A DNA stretch of 64,000 bases from Pseudomonas putida (GTDB lineage Bacteria; Pseudomonadota; Gammaproteobacteria; Pseudomonadales; Pseudomonadaceae), in the NCBI GenBank assembly GCA_041071465.1, contig CP163498.1, positions 5,474,001-5,538,000 of the forward strand, read 5' to 3'. Below the pieces are notes generated by a model. The model was not told the origin of the DNA. It made no database searches and worked only from the letters and a program-made list of their open reading frames with translations. The first letter of the stretch is position 1; the number at the start of each line of letters is the position of its first letter. Shown here piece by piece: positions 46,524 through 55,462 of the stretch. The translations under genes and the position numbers were made by a program.

Positions 46524-46561
46524 TCGACCTGTACCCGCGTAAAGGCCGGTACAGGTAAACC

Positions 46562-46975
46562 TCAAGCAAAGGGCAGATAGCGCCCTTCAAAAAACAGCCA
46601 GTCGGCCCAGAACACTTGGTGCACCAGCACAATCCCCCAGCACACCAACTGGTACGAGACCTTGCGGGTCTTGTGTCGGAACAGCTGCTGCGCCAACAGC
46701 GCCCCCGGCCAGCCGCCCAGCAATTCACTGGCATGCAGCACTTTTTCCGGTGTGCGCCAGGCCTGGGTACGCGCCTGCCGTTTATCCTGCCAGTACAGCA
46801 ACAGGCTGATCAGGCTCATCGCCGGGTACAGCGCCAGCGGCCACCAGGCCTGGTCGTTCCAGGCCATGCGCGCCGCACCCAGGCCTGGCAACAGGCACAG
46901 CAGGCCTAACAGCAACAGCTTCAGGCGCACATTGCGCACGCCTTCGGCTCGTTGCCCGCGCAGTGCCTCAGCCAT
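46562..46975 (-). CDS. DUF1294-family membrane protein
   Basis: A 137-residue protein with three or four membrane helices ([37 protein letters not shown], and a C-terminal [11 protein letters not shown]). The signature [22 protein letters not shown] is typical of DUF1294. In longer relatives this domain is fused to a cold-shock domain, which is missing here. The start at 46975 overlaps the end of uppP by 8 bases, so it is the distal gene of a uppP operon. Function unknown. Confidence 0.85.
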   Translation of the reverse strand: MAEALRGQRAEGVRNVRLKLLLLGLLCLLPGLGAARMAWNDQAWWPLALYPAMSLISLLLYWQDKRQARTQAWRTPEKVLHASELLGGWPGALLAQQLFRHKTRKVSYQLVCWGIVLVHQVFWADWLFFEGRYLPFA

Positions 46976-47798
46976 GTGCGGTCGACCAGTCAACCCAGCC
47001 AAACTGCCAGGTCGCCAGAATCAGCAGGCCGAACACGATACGGTACCAGGCGAATGCCGCGTAGCTATGGTTGGCAATGAATTTGAGCAACGCCCGTACG
47101 GCGATCATGGCGAAGATGAACGAAGTCACGAAGCCAATCGCAAACACCGGCAGGTCAGCGGGCTGGAACAGGTCGCGGTACTTGTAGCCCGAATACACCG
47201 CTGCACCGACCATGGTTGGCATTGCCAGGAAGAACGAGAACTCGGTCGCTGCCTTGCGCGACAGGCCAAACAGCAGGCCACCGATAATGGTCGAGCCGGA
47301 GCGTGACGTGCCCGGGATCATCGCCAGGCACTGGACAAAGCCGATTTTCAACGCATGGCTCCAGCGCATGTCGTCCACATGGTCCACCTGCACACGATGC
47401 TCGCGGCGCTCGGCCCAGAGCATGATGACGCCGCCGACCACCAGTGCCGTTGCCACGGTGATCGGGTTGAACAGGTACTCGTGAATCAGGTCGGCGAACA
47501 GCACGCCCAGGACCACCGCCGGCATGAACGCCAACAGCAGGTTGCCCGTGAAGCGGCGCGCCTTGGGCTGGCTGGTCAGGCCGAAGACCACTTCGAGAAT
47601 CTTGCCGCGAAACTCCCACACCACCGCCAGGATCGCCGCCAGCTGGATGATGATGTTGAAAGCCATGGCCCGTTCGCCGCCAAAACCGATCAGGTCGGCG
47701 ACGATGATCTGGTGGCCGGTACTGGAGATCGGCAGAAACTCCGTCAACCCCTCGACCACGCCCAAGATGATTGCCTGGAAGGCAGTCCAAAAATCCAT
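46968..47798 (-). CDS. uppP: Undecaprenyl-diphosphatase UppP (BacA)
   Basis: A 276-residue integral membrane phosphatase that recycles undecaprenyl diphosphate for cell-wall and O-antigen synthesis and can confer bacitracin tolerance. The catalytic motifs are [14 protein letters not shown] near the N-terminus and [15 protein letters not shown] past the middle. I use the second of two adjacent ATGs (MDFWTAFQA); the first is at 47801. About 300 bases upstream (47799-48096) hold no gene, and I see nothing distinctive there. Confidence 0.95.
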   Translation of the reverse strand: MDFWTAFQAIILGVVEGLTEFLPISSTGHQIIVADLIGFGGERAMAFNIIIQLAAILAVVWEFRGKILEVVFGLTSQPKARRFTGNLLLAFMPAVVLGVLFADLIHEYLFNPITVATALVVGGVIMLWAERREHRVQVDHVDDMRWSHALKIGFVQCLAMIPGTSRSGSTIIGGLLFGLSRKAATEFSFFLAMPTMVGAAVYSGYKYRDLFQPADLPVFAIGFVTSFIFAMIAVRALLKFIANHSYAAFAWYRIVFGLLILATWQFGWVDWSTAHG

Positions 47799-48096
47799 CA
47801 TTCCCCCGATGGAGCGCTGCTCGTTGCAGGCCCCTTGTTCTTGATTTGCTTGTGATTGCCGCACGCGGCCCGGCTGTTTTACAGCGACTGTTGGGCGCAA
47901 CGCCAGTAGAAAAGTTCACGCTTGTTAAAGGTTTCATCTTGCGCGGCCGAAATCCTAGCAGAGCGCCTTTGCAATCGCTTTACGCGACCTGCTGCAGACT
48001 ATTACGAAGATAGCACTTAGCCATTAGTCGGGTGGGACTTGCTGCAAAGCATGCTTCGATGCACCTCAATAAAAAGAACAATGCGGGAGCTGGTGG

Positions 48097-49730
48097 ATGA
48101 ACACTCTGAGATCGATGTCGATCAGTCGTCGCCTGTGGCTGATCCTTGTAGTGGCGGTGGCCATGCTGGTGGTGCTGGGCCTGCTGATGCTGCGCCAGAT
48201 CCACGGTGACCTGTACCAGGCCAAGGCAGAAAAGACCCGCCATGTGGTGCAGACCGCCGCCGGTGTGCTGGCCTATTACCAAGGCCTGGAGGCGGCCGGC
48301 ACGCTCAGCCGCGAAGCCGCCCAGCAGCAAGCACTGCAAGTGGTGCGAGCGCTGCGCTACGACCACGACGACTATTTCTGGATCAACGACCTGGGGCCGA
48401 CGATGATCATGCATCCGGCCAACCCCAAGCTCGACGGCCAGGACCTTTCCGCCATCCGCGACCCCGATGGCTTTGCCGTGTTCAACGAAATGGTCGCCCT
48501 GGCCCGCCAGCAGGGCGCCGGCCCGGTCAACTATCGCTGGCCCAAGCCCGGCGCCAGCGAGCCGGTCGCTAAAACCTCCTATATACAGCTGTTCAAACCG
48601 TGGGGCTGGATCATCGGTTCGGCGTGTACGTCGATGACGTACAGGCCGAGTTCGCTCGCCAGCTACGCGACGCCTCGCTGGTCGGCGTGGGCATTGCCCT
48701 GTTGATGGCGCTGTTGGTCATGCTGATTGCCCGCAGCATCGCCCGCCCGTTGCAAGAAGCGGTGCAGGCGATGGGCAACATCGCCAGCGGCGAAAGCGAC
48801 CTTACTCGACGGCTGGACACCCATGGCCGCGATGAAATCACCCACCTGGGCGAGCACTTCAACCGCTTCAACGGCAAGCTGCAAGGCGTGGTCGGCCAGC
48901 TGCAGGGGGCGGCCCATGCGCTGGCCCAGTCCGCTGGGCACGTCGGCGACAATGCGGGCGCCGCACAACAACACAGCGCCCAGCAATCGCTGCAGATGGA
49001 CCAGGTGGCCACGGCGGTGAATGAGGTGACCTACGCCGTGCAGGACGTGGCCAAGACTGCCGAACAAGCCGCCGGGGAAATGCGCACCGCACAGCAGCAG
49101 GTGACGCACGGCCAGCAGGCCATTCACGGCAGCCTGGCGCAAATCGATCGGCTGTCGCTGACCATCGAGCAGGCCGTGCAGGTAATCCGCGACCTGGCCG
49201 GGCACAGTACACGCATTGGCGGCGTGCTGGAGGTGATTCGCTCCATTGCCGAGCAGACCAACCTGCTGGCGCTGAACGCGGCCATCGAGGCGGCACGGGC
49301 CGGCGAGCAAGGCCGCGGTTTTGCCGTGGTCGCCGACGAGGTGCGCCTGCTGGCCCAGCGCACGGCGCAGTCAACGGCCGAAATCCACACCATGATCGAG
49401 CACCTGCAAAGCCAGTCGGACGCTGCGGTCAAGGCCATCGACACCAGCAGCGAGGCGTCACGCCAGACCGTCGAGCAAGCCCGCGAGGCCGGAGCAAGCC
49501 TGGACGCCATCAACCAGGCACTGAACAACCTCACTGCATTGAATGCATCCATCGCCAGTGCCACCTTGCAGCAGGCGCATGTGGTCGAAGAAATCAACCG
49601 CAACGTGCTGGACACCGCAGGGCTGTCCCAGCAGACCGCTGATGCGGCGCGGCAGTCCAGCGATGCCGGGATGGCGTTGGGGCAGTTGAGCGAGGAATTG
49701 GAGCAGTTACTGCGGCAGTTTCGGGTATAG
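48097..49730 (+). pseudogene. mcpP: Methyl-accepting chemotaxis protein with single Cache domain (McpP-like), frameshifted
   Basis: A chemoreceptor. Two frames join to about 544 residues. An N-terminal membrane helix is followed by a periplasmic sCache domain with YFWINDLGPTMIMHPANPKL, then a second helix ([20 protein letters not shown]), HAMP and a signalling domain with the hairpin tip [22 protein letters not shown] sequence ([20 protein letters not shown]). The break is at the GG at 48621-48622. One extra G restores [16 protein letters not shown]. By position and domain it corresponds, as I recall, to McpP (PP_2861), a receptor for acetate, pyruvate, propionate and lactate. If the frameshift were real, the signalling domain would be lost. 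Confidence 0.82.
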
Positions 49731-49753
49731 CGATAGAACGCAGCGCAGCCCTT

Positions 49754-49852
49754 GTGGGAGCCTTGTGCCGCGAAAGGCCGGCAATCTATGCGCTGACGCC
49801 GTAATCCTGGGGCCGCTTTGCGGCCCTTTCGCGACGCAAGGCCGCTCCCTCA
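49754..49852. repeat. Inverted pair of REP-like elements
   Basis: Two related units face each other in the mcpP-pnuC gap. The left one (about 49754-49782) contains GGGAGCCTTGTGCCGCGAAA. The right one (about 49809-49852), read on the minus strand, contains GGGAGCGGCCTTGCGTCGCG and GGGCCGCAAAGCGGCCCC. The shared core CGCGAAAGG and flanks match the P. putida REP family as I remember it. Each can fold into a hairpin. Confidence 0.75.
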
Positions 49853-49924
49853 CGGCCCTACACCTTCCCCGGCCGACCCGTTACAATCGCGCCCCTTCCC
49901 CGATAGTCTCTCCAAGGATCGCCG

Positions 49925-50491
49925 ATGTCCGGCCTTGAACTCATCGCCGCCGTCCTCGGCGTCACCGCTGTCTGGCTCACGGTCAAGCAGAACGCCTGGT
50001 GCTGGCCGATCGGTCTGGTCATGGTGCTGATCTACGGCTGGCTGTTCTACGAGGTAAAGCTGTACTCGGGCATGCTGCTGCAAGTGGCCTACGCCATCCT
50101 GCAACTGTACGGCTGGTGGCAGTGGAAGCGCCCCGAGCACGCAGAAGAAGCCCGCCAGGTCTCCCGCCTGCAACGCCCGGCGCTGTTCACCGGCCTGGCC
50201 GCCGGGGTGCTGCTGAGCGCCGCCCTGGGCGCGGCCATGGCCAATTGGACCGATGCTGCCCTGCCCTGGCTGGACGCCACCCTGACCGGCTTCAGCCTGG
50301 TGGCGCAACTGTGGATGGCACAGAAACGCCTGCAGTGCTGGCCATTGTGGGTGGTGGTCGACATCATCTATGTAGGCCAATACCTGCACCAGCAGCTGTA
50401 TTTCACCGCAGGCTTCTTCGCCGTACTCACCCTGATTGCCCTGCGCGGCTGGCTGGAATGGCGCCGTGACCCGGCATTGGTGCAGCCATGA
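49925..50491 (+). CDS. pnuC: Nicotinamide riboside transporter PnuC
   Basis: A 188-residue membrane protein with seven predicted helices. Family features include NAWCWPIGLVMVLIYGWLFY, ILQLYGWWQWKR and the C-terminal WVVVDIIYVGQYLHQQLYF. It imports nicotinamide riboside by facilitated diffusion for NAD salvage. The next gene, a P-loop kinase, overlaps by 4 bases (ATGA). It would phosphorylate the substrate and trap it in the cell. Confidence 0.93.
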   Translation: MSGLELIAAVLGVTAVWLTVKQNAWCWPIGLVMVLIYGWLFYEVKLYSGMLLQVAYAILQLYGWWQWKRPEHAEEARQVSRLQRPALFTGLAAGVLLSAALGAAMANWTDAALPWLDATLTGFSLVAQLWMAQKRLQCWPLWVVVDIIYVGQYLHQQLYFTAGFFAVLTLIALRGWLEWRRDPALVQP

Positions 50492-51057
50492 ACGCAGAGC
50501 AGGCCATGAAGGTACTGGTGCTATGCGGCCCCGAGTCCAGCGGCAAAAGCTGGCTTGGCGGGGTGATCCAGGCGCATTTCGGTGGCGTGGTAGTGGCCGA
50601 GTACGTGCGCCATTTCATCGACCAGGAACGCCGCGATACCTGCTACGCCGACATTCCCGCCATCGCCCGCGGGCAACTGGCCTGGGAAGACCGGGCACGC
50701 GAGCAGGCACCGCCGCTGCTGATTCTGGACACCCACCTGCTCAGCAATATGCTCTGGAGCCAAGCGCTGTTCGATGACTGCCCGACCTGGCTTGAACAGG
50801 CACTGCTGGCGCGGCGTTACGACCTGCACCTGTTGCTTAGCCCGCAAGGGGTGGATTGGGTTGGCGATGGCCAGCGTTGCCAGCCCGACCTTGGCGACCG
50901 CCAACGCTTTTTCGACGACAGCCTGGCCTGGCTGAAGCGGAACAATCAGCCGCACCAGATACTTGAGGGCAATTGGCCACAGCGCCAATTGCTGGCCTTG
51001 CAAGCAGTTGCTACGCTGCTTGATAGCGATACGCCAGCCTGCCCGACCGAGTGTTAA
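50488..51057 (+). CDS. NadR-like P-loop ATPase (probable ribosylnicotinamide kinase)
   Basis: A 189-residue AAA_28/NadR kinase-type protein. The Walker A motif is GPESSGKSW (residues 14-22), followed by VVAEYVRHFID and a Walker B-like LLILDTHLL. It lacks the NMN adenylyltransferase and HTH domains of full NadR. Translational coupling to pnuC supports a ribosylnicotinamide kinase role, making NMN from imported nicotinamide riboside. A hairpin follows its stop. Confidence 0.87.
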   Translation: MNAEQAMKVLVLCGPESSGKSWLGGVIQAHFGGVVVAEYVRHFIDQERRDTCYADIPAIARGQLAWEDRAREQAPPLLILDTHLLSNMLWSQALFDDCPTWLEQALLARRYDLHLLLSPQGVDWVGDGQRCQPDLGDRQRFFDDSLAWLKRNNQPHQILEGNWPQRQLLALQAVATLLDSDTPACPTEC

Positions 51058-51081
51058 GCCCCTGACACACTCCGTTGGGGC

Positions 51082-51106
51082 AAAGCCCCCGAAATTGCGG
51101 GGCTTT
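51082..51106 (+). terminator. Hairpin after the pnuC-kinase operon
   Basis: AAAGCCCC (51082-51089) pairs with GGGGCTTT (51099-51106) around a 9-base loop, 25 bases past the kinase stop. No strong T-run follows; the sequence continues CCCCC. It separates this operon from the fap promoter region. Confidence 0.55.
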
Positions 51107-51239
51107 CCCCCGCTTCGGGCACAGTGTCAAGCTCATGAAACACCCTTGCAAAAACCCTTCCAATCAAGGCCACTGCTGGCTTGCCTAGCAACGCTTGCGG
51201 CCAGCTGTTTCATCACTGAGACAGAATACGCCGCAGTTT

Positions 51240-51258
51240 GTTAGCCATCCAGGCTAAC
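51240..51258. promoter_or_regulatory. Inverted repeat upstream of the fap operon
   Basis: GTTAGCC (51240-51246) and GGCTAAC (51252-51258) are perfect 7-base arms around ATCCA, about 97 bases before fapA. The position suits a regulator-binding site for the amyloid operon. I found no convincing sigma-54 (GG-N10-GC) or sigma-70 promoter in 51107-51354. Confidence 0.4.
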
Positions 51259-51354
51259 CGCTTGATCTGCAAACGCTTCTCAAAAACGGCACACCTTCTG
51301 CTCTGTTGTTCGCATCGCTGAACAGGGCCAGCGCTCAAAGAAGGAGTTGCCGTC

Positions 51355-51795
51355 GTGAGGAAAAGAGACAAACGCCTCCATCACCTGCTGTTGGTAGGTT
51401 GCGTATTGGGGTCATTGAGCCTGACGGCCCAAGCGGACAACGGGATCATCATCATCAAGCGCGACGTGCAGGTACGCAACGCGACGATCCCTCCCCTGAT
51501 CCCAGACCCAAGCCCTACCACGGTCAACGCCAACCCTTCTGCCTACGTGCTCAAGCAAACCAACGAACTGAGTGATGGCGACTTCGCCAGCATCAGCAGC
51601 GGCGCAGGCATCAGCAACATGATCACCCAGCAGACCAACAACCTGGGCGGTAACCTCGGTAACCAGAACCAATTACCCAATCTGTCGGGCGGGCGCGGCA
51701 CCGGTGGCTCAGGTAACGGCATCGCCAACATGGTCAACTCAAGTGTGCAGCGTGGCCTCGCGCCGCTGCAGATCCTGACCGGCGGGGGCAAGTGA
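51355..51795 (+). CDS. fapA: Functional amyloid operon protein FapA
   Basis: A 146-residue exported protein beginning at a GTG, with GAAGGAG 8 bases upstream. A signal peptide (about residues 1-27, ending LTAQA) precedes a Gln/Asn/Gly-rich mature chain (GISNMITQQTNNLGGNLGNQ). FapA is the small first protein of the Fap system and influences the mix of FapB and FapC in the fibre, possibly as a periplasmic chaperone. It lies one base upstream of fapB. Confidence 0.88.
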   Translation: MRKRDKRLHHLLLVGCVLGSLSLTAQADNGIIIIKRDVQVRNATIPPLIPDPSPTTVNANPSAYVLKQTNELSDGDFASISSGAGISNMITQQTNNLGGNLGNQNQLPNLSGGRGTGGSGNGIANMVNSSVQRGLAPLQILTGGGK

Positions 51796-51796
51796 G

Positions 51797-52375
51797 ATGA
51801 AGCACATGCTGCTGATTCTGGCCGCTCTGTGCAGCGCACCGGCCTTCGCGCAATCCTTGGTTCCAGTCATCAACAACGCCGACATCGACAGCTCCGGTAG
51901 CCGCTATCAGGGCAACCTGTCGGTCAACCAGGCCGCTGGCGACAAGCAGCAACAGGTCAATGCGCGCGCCATCGCCGTCGGCCCTGAAGCAAACGCCAGC
52001 ACGCAGATCCGCCAACGCCTGAACACCCCCGCCGACCCCGCGATGGATGCCCGCTCGACCATCCAGGGCAACGCCTTCAGCAACGGCAGTGGCGCCCTGG
52101 GGGTCAACCAGAGCGCCGGCGCCAACACCCAGCAAGCCAACGCACTGAGCATCAGTATTGGTGCGCAGCCGCAAAGCATCGACGACAGCGTCCTCATGCA
52201 ACAGAACGTGGCGCTGATCAACAACTCCGGAGCAACTGACATTCCAGCCGGCTATCGCCAGGTCACCACCAGTGATCAGGCCTTCACCGGTAGCCGTGGC
52301 GTGATCCAGTTGAACCAGAGTGCCGGGGTGGGAAACCGCATGGCCAACACCTTGAGCATCCGGGTCGCGGATTGA
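51797..52375 (+). CDS. fapB: Minor amyloid subunit / nucleator FapB
   Basis: A 192-residue secreted protein with a signal peptide (cleavage after AFAQ, about residue 19). Three imperfect amyloid repeats are visible at about 34-62, 97-122 and 165-192. Each has the core (L/I)x(V/L)NQ(A/S)AG followed by a Gln/Asn/Ala segment and an ALSI-type strand. FapB is thought to nucleate FapC polymerisation. The linkers between repeats are short, unlike in FapC. It lies between fapA and fapC in one transcript. Confidence 0.9.
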   Translation: MKHMLLILAALCSAPAFAQSLVPVINNADIDSSGSRYQGNLSVNQAAGDKQQQVNARAIAVGPEANASTQIRQRLNTPADPAMDARSTIQGNAFSNGSGALGVNQSAGANTQQANALSISIGAQPQSIDDSVLMQQNVALINNSGATDIPAGYRQVTTSDQAFTGSRGVIQLNQSAGVGNRMANTLSIRVAD

Positions 52376-52424
52376 CCCTTCAGTTAAGAACGACACTTAA
52401 CCTAATAGAGTACGGAGAATCACC

Positions 52425-53876
52425 ATGAAACCCTCGATGGCAATCAAGCCTCTGGTTTTCGCAATTGCTGCGGTCATGGCTGTTGCTGTACAAGCTGGGC
52501 AAAACGATCGGCGTAATGACCACCATAACGGCCACCATAACAATGGTCAGCACACGCCTCCACCCACCAAAATCCCTGTGTATGCAACGGCCAATGCCTG
52601 GGATACCCAATCCAGCACCGATAACCGCATCACCAACCAAGGCACCATCAACGAAGCCGAGATGAGTGACTCTGGCACAGGCTCCAGCGGCAACGTCGGC
52701 ATCAACGTGGCGGCTGGTAACGGTAACCAGCAGGATAACGCCGCGGCCATTGCCAACGCCGGCTCCGAGTCGAGCCTGGACAACAGCTTCGTGTTCGGCA
52801 TGGCCAACGCCACCGCCGACGTCGAGCAAACCAGCAGAAACAACCGGGTCGACAATTACTCGACCCAGTCTTCGGCTGTGATGAGCGGCTCGGCCAGCGG
52901 GGCTGAGGGCAACATCGGCATCAACATCGCCGGCGGCGACCTCAACCAGCAGAAAAACACCATGGCCATCGCCAACACCGGCGCCCCACTGGGTAACGCC
53001 ACCGCCACCGCTTCGGCCAATCAGGACGGGCCAGGCCTGACGGTAAACAACGGCGCCGACCGCACCTACCGTGTGGATACGATCACCATCACCACCTCGG
53101 CCAGCGGCTCGAGCTCGCGTGATGGCACGTTCAACTCGACCGACGACCGCAGCTCGTCGTCGAGCTTCAGCGTGGCCGGCGCGCAAAGCGCCAGCTCCAG
53201 CGGCTCCAGTGGCTGGAATTCCAGCGGTTCGAGCAGCTCGAACGCCAGCGGCTCCAACAACTCCAGCGCCAGTGGCTCCAACAGCTGGGGCCTGAACGGC
53301 TCAGCCAGCGGCAGCAACAGCTCGTCGAGCAGCGCCAACCTCAACGCATCGCTGGATGCAGCAGCCAACGCTACCCGCACCCTCACCACCGATGATGGCC
53401 GTCGCGAGCGCACCCGCTCCAGCACCTTCGACGGTTCGTTGAATGCATCGCTGGATGTCTCGGTCGACAAGTCGCACGAAAGTGCCTACGACTCGTCGTT
53501 CGAGAAGGCCTTCGACTCCAACTACGACAAGTCGCATCAATCGTCGTACGAGAAGTCCAAGGATTCTTCGTACACCAAGTCTCACGATTCTTCGTACGAG
53601 AATGCTTCGGCGTCTGACTTCTCGAAGTCTGGCGAAAAATCGAAACAATCCTCGAACGACGTGTCGAAGAGCTACAGCGAAAGCAGTGCTTACGACTTGA
53701 GCAATACCGTGTCCTTCCAAGTGCTGACCCCGACCGGCTGGGCCAACCCTGTTACCAACACTGCAACCCTTAGCGGTTCGGTGAACGGTGGCAGCGGCAA
53801 CCTGGGCGTGAACGTGGCAGCCGGTGTGGGCAACCAGCAGAGCAACTCGCTGGCCATCTCCAACACCTCGTTCTGA
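52425..53876 (+). CDS. fapC: Major functional amyloid subunit FapC
   Basis: A 483-residue secreted protein that forms the extracellular biofilm fibre. The signal peptide (residues 1-24, ending AVQA) is followed by a His/Asn-rich patch. Three amyloid repeats lie at about 64-112, 139-185 and 445-483, each with GN(V/I/L)G(I/V)N(V/I)A and NQQ. The second linker is very long (about 186-444). Residues 225-310 are almost all Ser, Gly, Ala and Asn. About 349-402 is a charged tract with an eight-residue period (such as HQSSYEKS, KDSSYTKS, HDSSYENA). There is no cysteine anywhere; I recall a C-terminal CxxC in some FapC proteins, so this is a variant. Confidence 0.93.
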   Translation: MKPSMAIKPLVFAIAAVMAVAVQAGQNDRRNDHHNGHHNNGQHTPPPTKIPVYATANAWDTQSSTDNRITNQGTINEAEMSDSGTGSSGNVGINVAAGNGNQQDNAAAIANAGSESSLDNSFVFGMANATADVEQTSRNNRVDNYSTQSSAVMSGSASGAEGNIGINIAGGDLNQQKNTMAIANTGAPLGNATATASANQDGPGLTVNNGADRTYRVDTITITTSASGSSSRDGTFNSTDDRSSSSSFSVAGAQSASSSGSSGWNSSGSSSSNASGSNNSSASGSNSWGLNGSASGSNSSSSSANLNASLDAAANATRTLTTDDGRRERTRSSTFDGSLNASLDVSVDKSHESAYDSSFEKAFDSNYDKSHQSSYEKSKDSSYTKSHDSSYENASASDFSKSGEKSKQSSNDVSKSYSESSAYDLSNTVSFQVLTPTGWANPVTNTATLSGSVNGGSGNLGVNVAAGVGNQQSNSLAISNTSF

Positions 53877-53888
53877 CCGTTGTGCTTG

Positions 53889-53912
53889 AGGCCCCCTTCG
53901 GGGGCCTTTCTT
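53889..53912 (+). terminator. Intra-operon terminator between fapC and fapD
   Basis: The stem AGGCCCCC/GGGGGCCT with a TTC loop is followed by TTCTTC, 12 bases after fapC. It should stop much of the transcription. Abundant fapABC mRNA with reduced fapDEF readthrough would suit the need for far more subunit than secretion machinery. Confidence 0.75.
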
Positions 53913-53937
53913 CAACAGAACCGGAAGGCATCCGATC

Positions 53938-54618
53938 ATGCGCATTATCGCCCTGGCGTTTCTGCTGTGCCTGGCCAGCGTGAGCGAAGCTGCACAAATG
54001 CCACTGTCCGTCCTGCCGGGCGGTGCTGTGGTGTTCAAACCAATCCAGAGCGTTCGCGAGCGCAAGTTCGCCGACCTGGTGCAACAAAAGACCGACTTCA
54101 GCTGCGGCGCCGCCGCGCTGGCGACCATCCTGCGCCAGGCCTACTGGCTGGATGTGGACGAACACCAGATCATCGAAGGCATGCTGGCCCACGCCGACCA
54201 GGACCTGGTGCGCACACAAGGCTTCTCGATGCTCGACATGAAACGCTACGTCGAGAGCCTGGGGATGCGTGCCCGCGGTTACCGGGTGGCCCCCGACACC
54301 CTGCACAGCGTGCGCATTCCGGTCGTGGTGCTGATGGATGTGCGCGGCTACAAGCACTTCGTGGTCATGCAGAAGGTCGACAAAGGCTGGGTGTACGTCG
54401 GTGACCCGGTGCTGGGCCACAGGCGCTACAAGATCGACGATTTCCTCAAAGGCTGGAACGGCATCATCTTCGCCGTGATCGGCCAAGGTTACGACAAGAA
54501 CAACGTCCTGCTCGACCCGCCCCTGCCACTGACCGCCAAGGGCCGGGTGAACAACTTCACCCCAGTGAAGGACACCGAGCTACTGGACTTCGGCTTCATC
54601 AAAAGCGACTTCTTCTAA
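53938..54618 (+). CDS. fapD: C39-family peptidase FapD
   Basis: A 226-residue exported cysteine peptidase of the bacteriocin-processing C39 type. The signal peptide ends SEAA (about residue 19). The catalytic triad is visible: Cys56 in KTDFSCGAAAL, His140 in GYKHFVVM and Asp156 in VGDPVLG. It is required for Fap export, probably by processing a component in the periplasm. The only gene spacing over 40 bases in the operon's first part precedes it, holding the terminator. Confidence 0.92.
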   Translation: MRIIALAFLLCLASVSEAAQMPLSVLPGGAVVFKPIQSVRERKFADLVQQKTDFSCGAAALATILRQAYWLDVDEHQIIEGMLAHADQDLVRTQGFSMLDMKRYVESLGMRARGYRVAPDTLHSVRIPVVVLMDVRGYKHFVVMQKVDKGWVYVGDPVLGHRRYKIDDFLKGWNGIIFAVIGQGYDKNNVLLDPPLPLTAKGRVNNFTPVKDTELLDFGFIKSDFF

Positions 54619-54663
54619 CGACTGTTCTAATGACAAGGAGCATGATGCTCCAGGGAGCATTTC

Positions 54664-55416
54664 ATGAAGACTTCATTGTGGCTGGCCATGGCCTGCCTGG
54701 CAGCCAGCTTGCCCAGCCACGCAGAGGCGTTCAAACCCATCGAACTGAAGGACCAGGAGCTGGCGAACCTACGCGGCCGTTACGTGATGCCCGGACGAAT
54801 CGTGAGCTTCGGCATCGTCATGTCCAGCACCTGGCAAAATGCCAAGGGCGATGTGATCGGGGCAACGTCAACGCTGCAGGTTCAGCAGTCGACCATCAAG
54901 CCTCAGTTCTATGTCTCGATGATTGATGAAAAAGGCACCGGCACGGCACCGAGCGGTGCCTCCGCCGCCGGGACTGGCGTGGTCACAGGTGGCAACGGCC
55001 TTGCCACCACCGAGGGTGTGACCCAGGTGGTACGCGCGGCCGGCGACAACAATGCCGCCTACAACAACGTCGACATCAACGTGACCAAGGCCAACCAGGC
55101 TCCCGCCGTACAACAGCAAGGGCAGGTACTGGCCGCCGGCCAGACCCTGGTTGGGGAGAACGGCGCTGGTGCGCTCAGTGTGTCTTCCAGCGGTGTGGGC
55201 GTGCAACTCAACATCAATGCCAGCAATAACCAAGGCAGCAGCATGCAGCGGCTGGCCCAAGGCGGCCTGATGCAGAACTCGACACTGCTCGGCAACGGCA
55301 ACCTGGTCAGCAACGTCACATCATTGAATGTCGTGATGCGTGAGAGCGTGCCGACCGCGGCTTCGCTCAACGGCAGCCTTGACCAGCTCAAAGGTCTTCG
55401 CACCTTCGGATACTGA
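54664..55416 (+). CDS. fapE: Extracellular Fap component FapE
   Basis: A 250-residue exported protein with a signal peptide (about residues 1-21, ending SHAEA). The mature part has a segment rich in Asn, Ala and Val ([18 protein letters not shown]) and a Ser/Asn-rich C-terminal half with strand-forming repeats ([20 protein letters not shown], then [15 protein letters not shown]). FapE is found in small amounts in purified fibres. The position between fapD and fapF fits the canonical order. Its exact role is not established. Confidence 0.88.
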   Translation: MKTSLWLAMACLAASLPSHAEAFKPIELKDQELANLRGRYVMPGRIVSFGIVMSSTWQNAKGDVIGATSTLQVQQSTIKPQFYVSMIDEKGTGTAPSGASAAGTGVVTGGNGLATTEGVTQVVRAAGDNNAAYNNVDINVTKANQAPAVQQQGQVLAAGQTLVGENGAGALSVSSSGVGVQLNINASNNQGSSMQRLAQGGLMQNSTLLGNGNLVSNVTSLNVVMRESVPTAASLNGSLDQLKGLRTFGY

Positions 55417-55462
55417 TCTACGCTCAGTCTCATCAAAAGTAGTTGGAAGGGACGGCAACTCC

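Noticed and set aside
51171..51200. Possible sigma-54 promoter upstream of fapA
   Set aside because: The GG and GC doublets are not at the required 10-base spacing.
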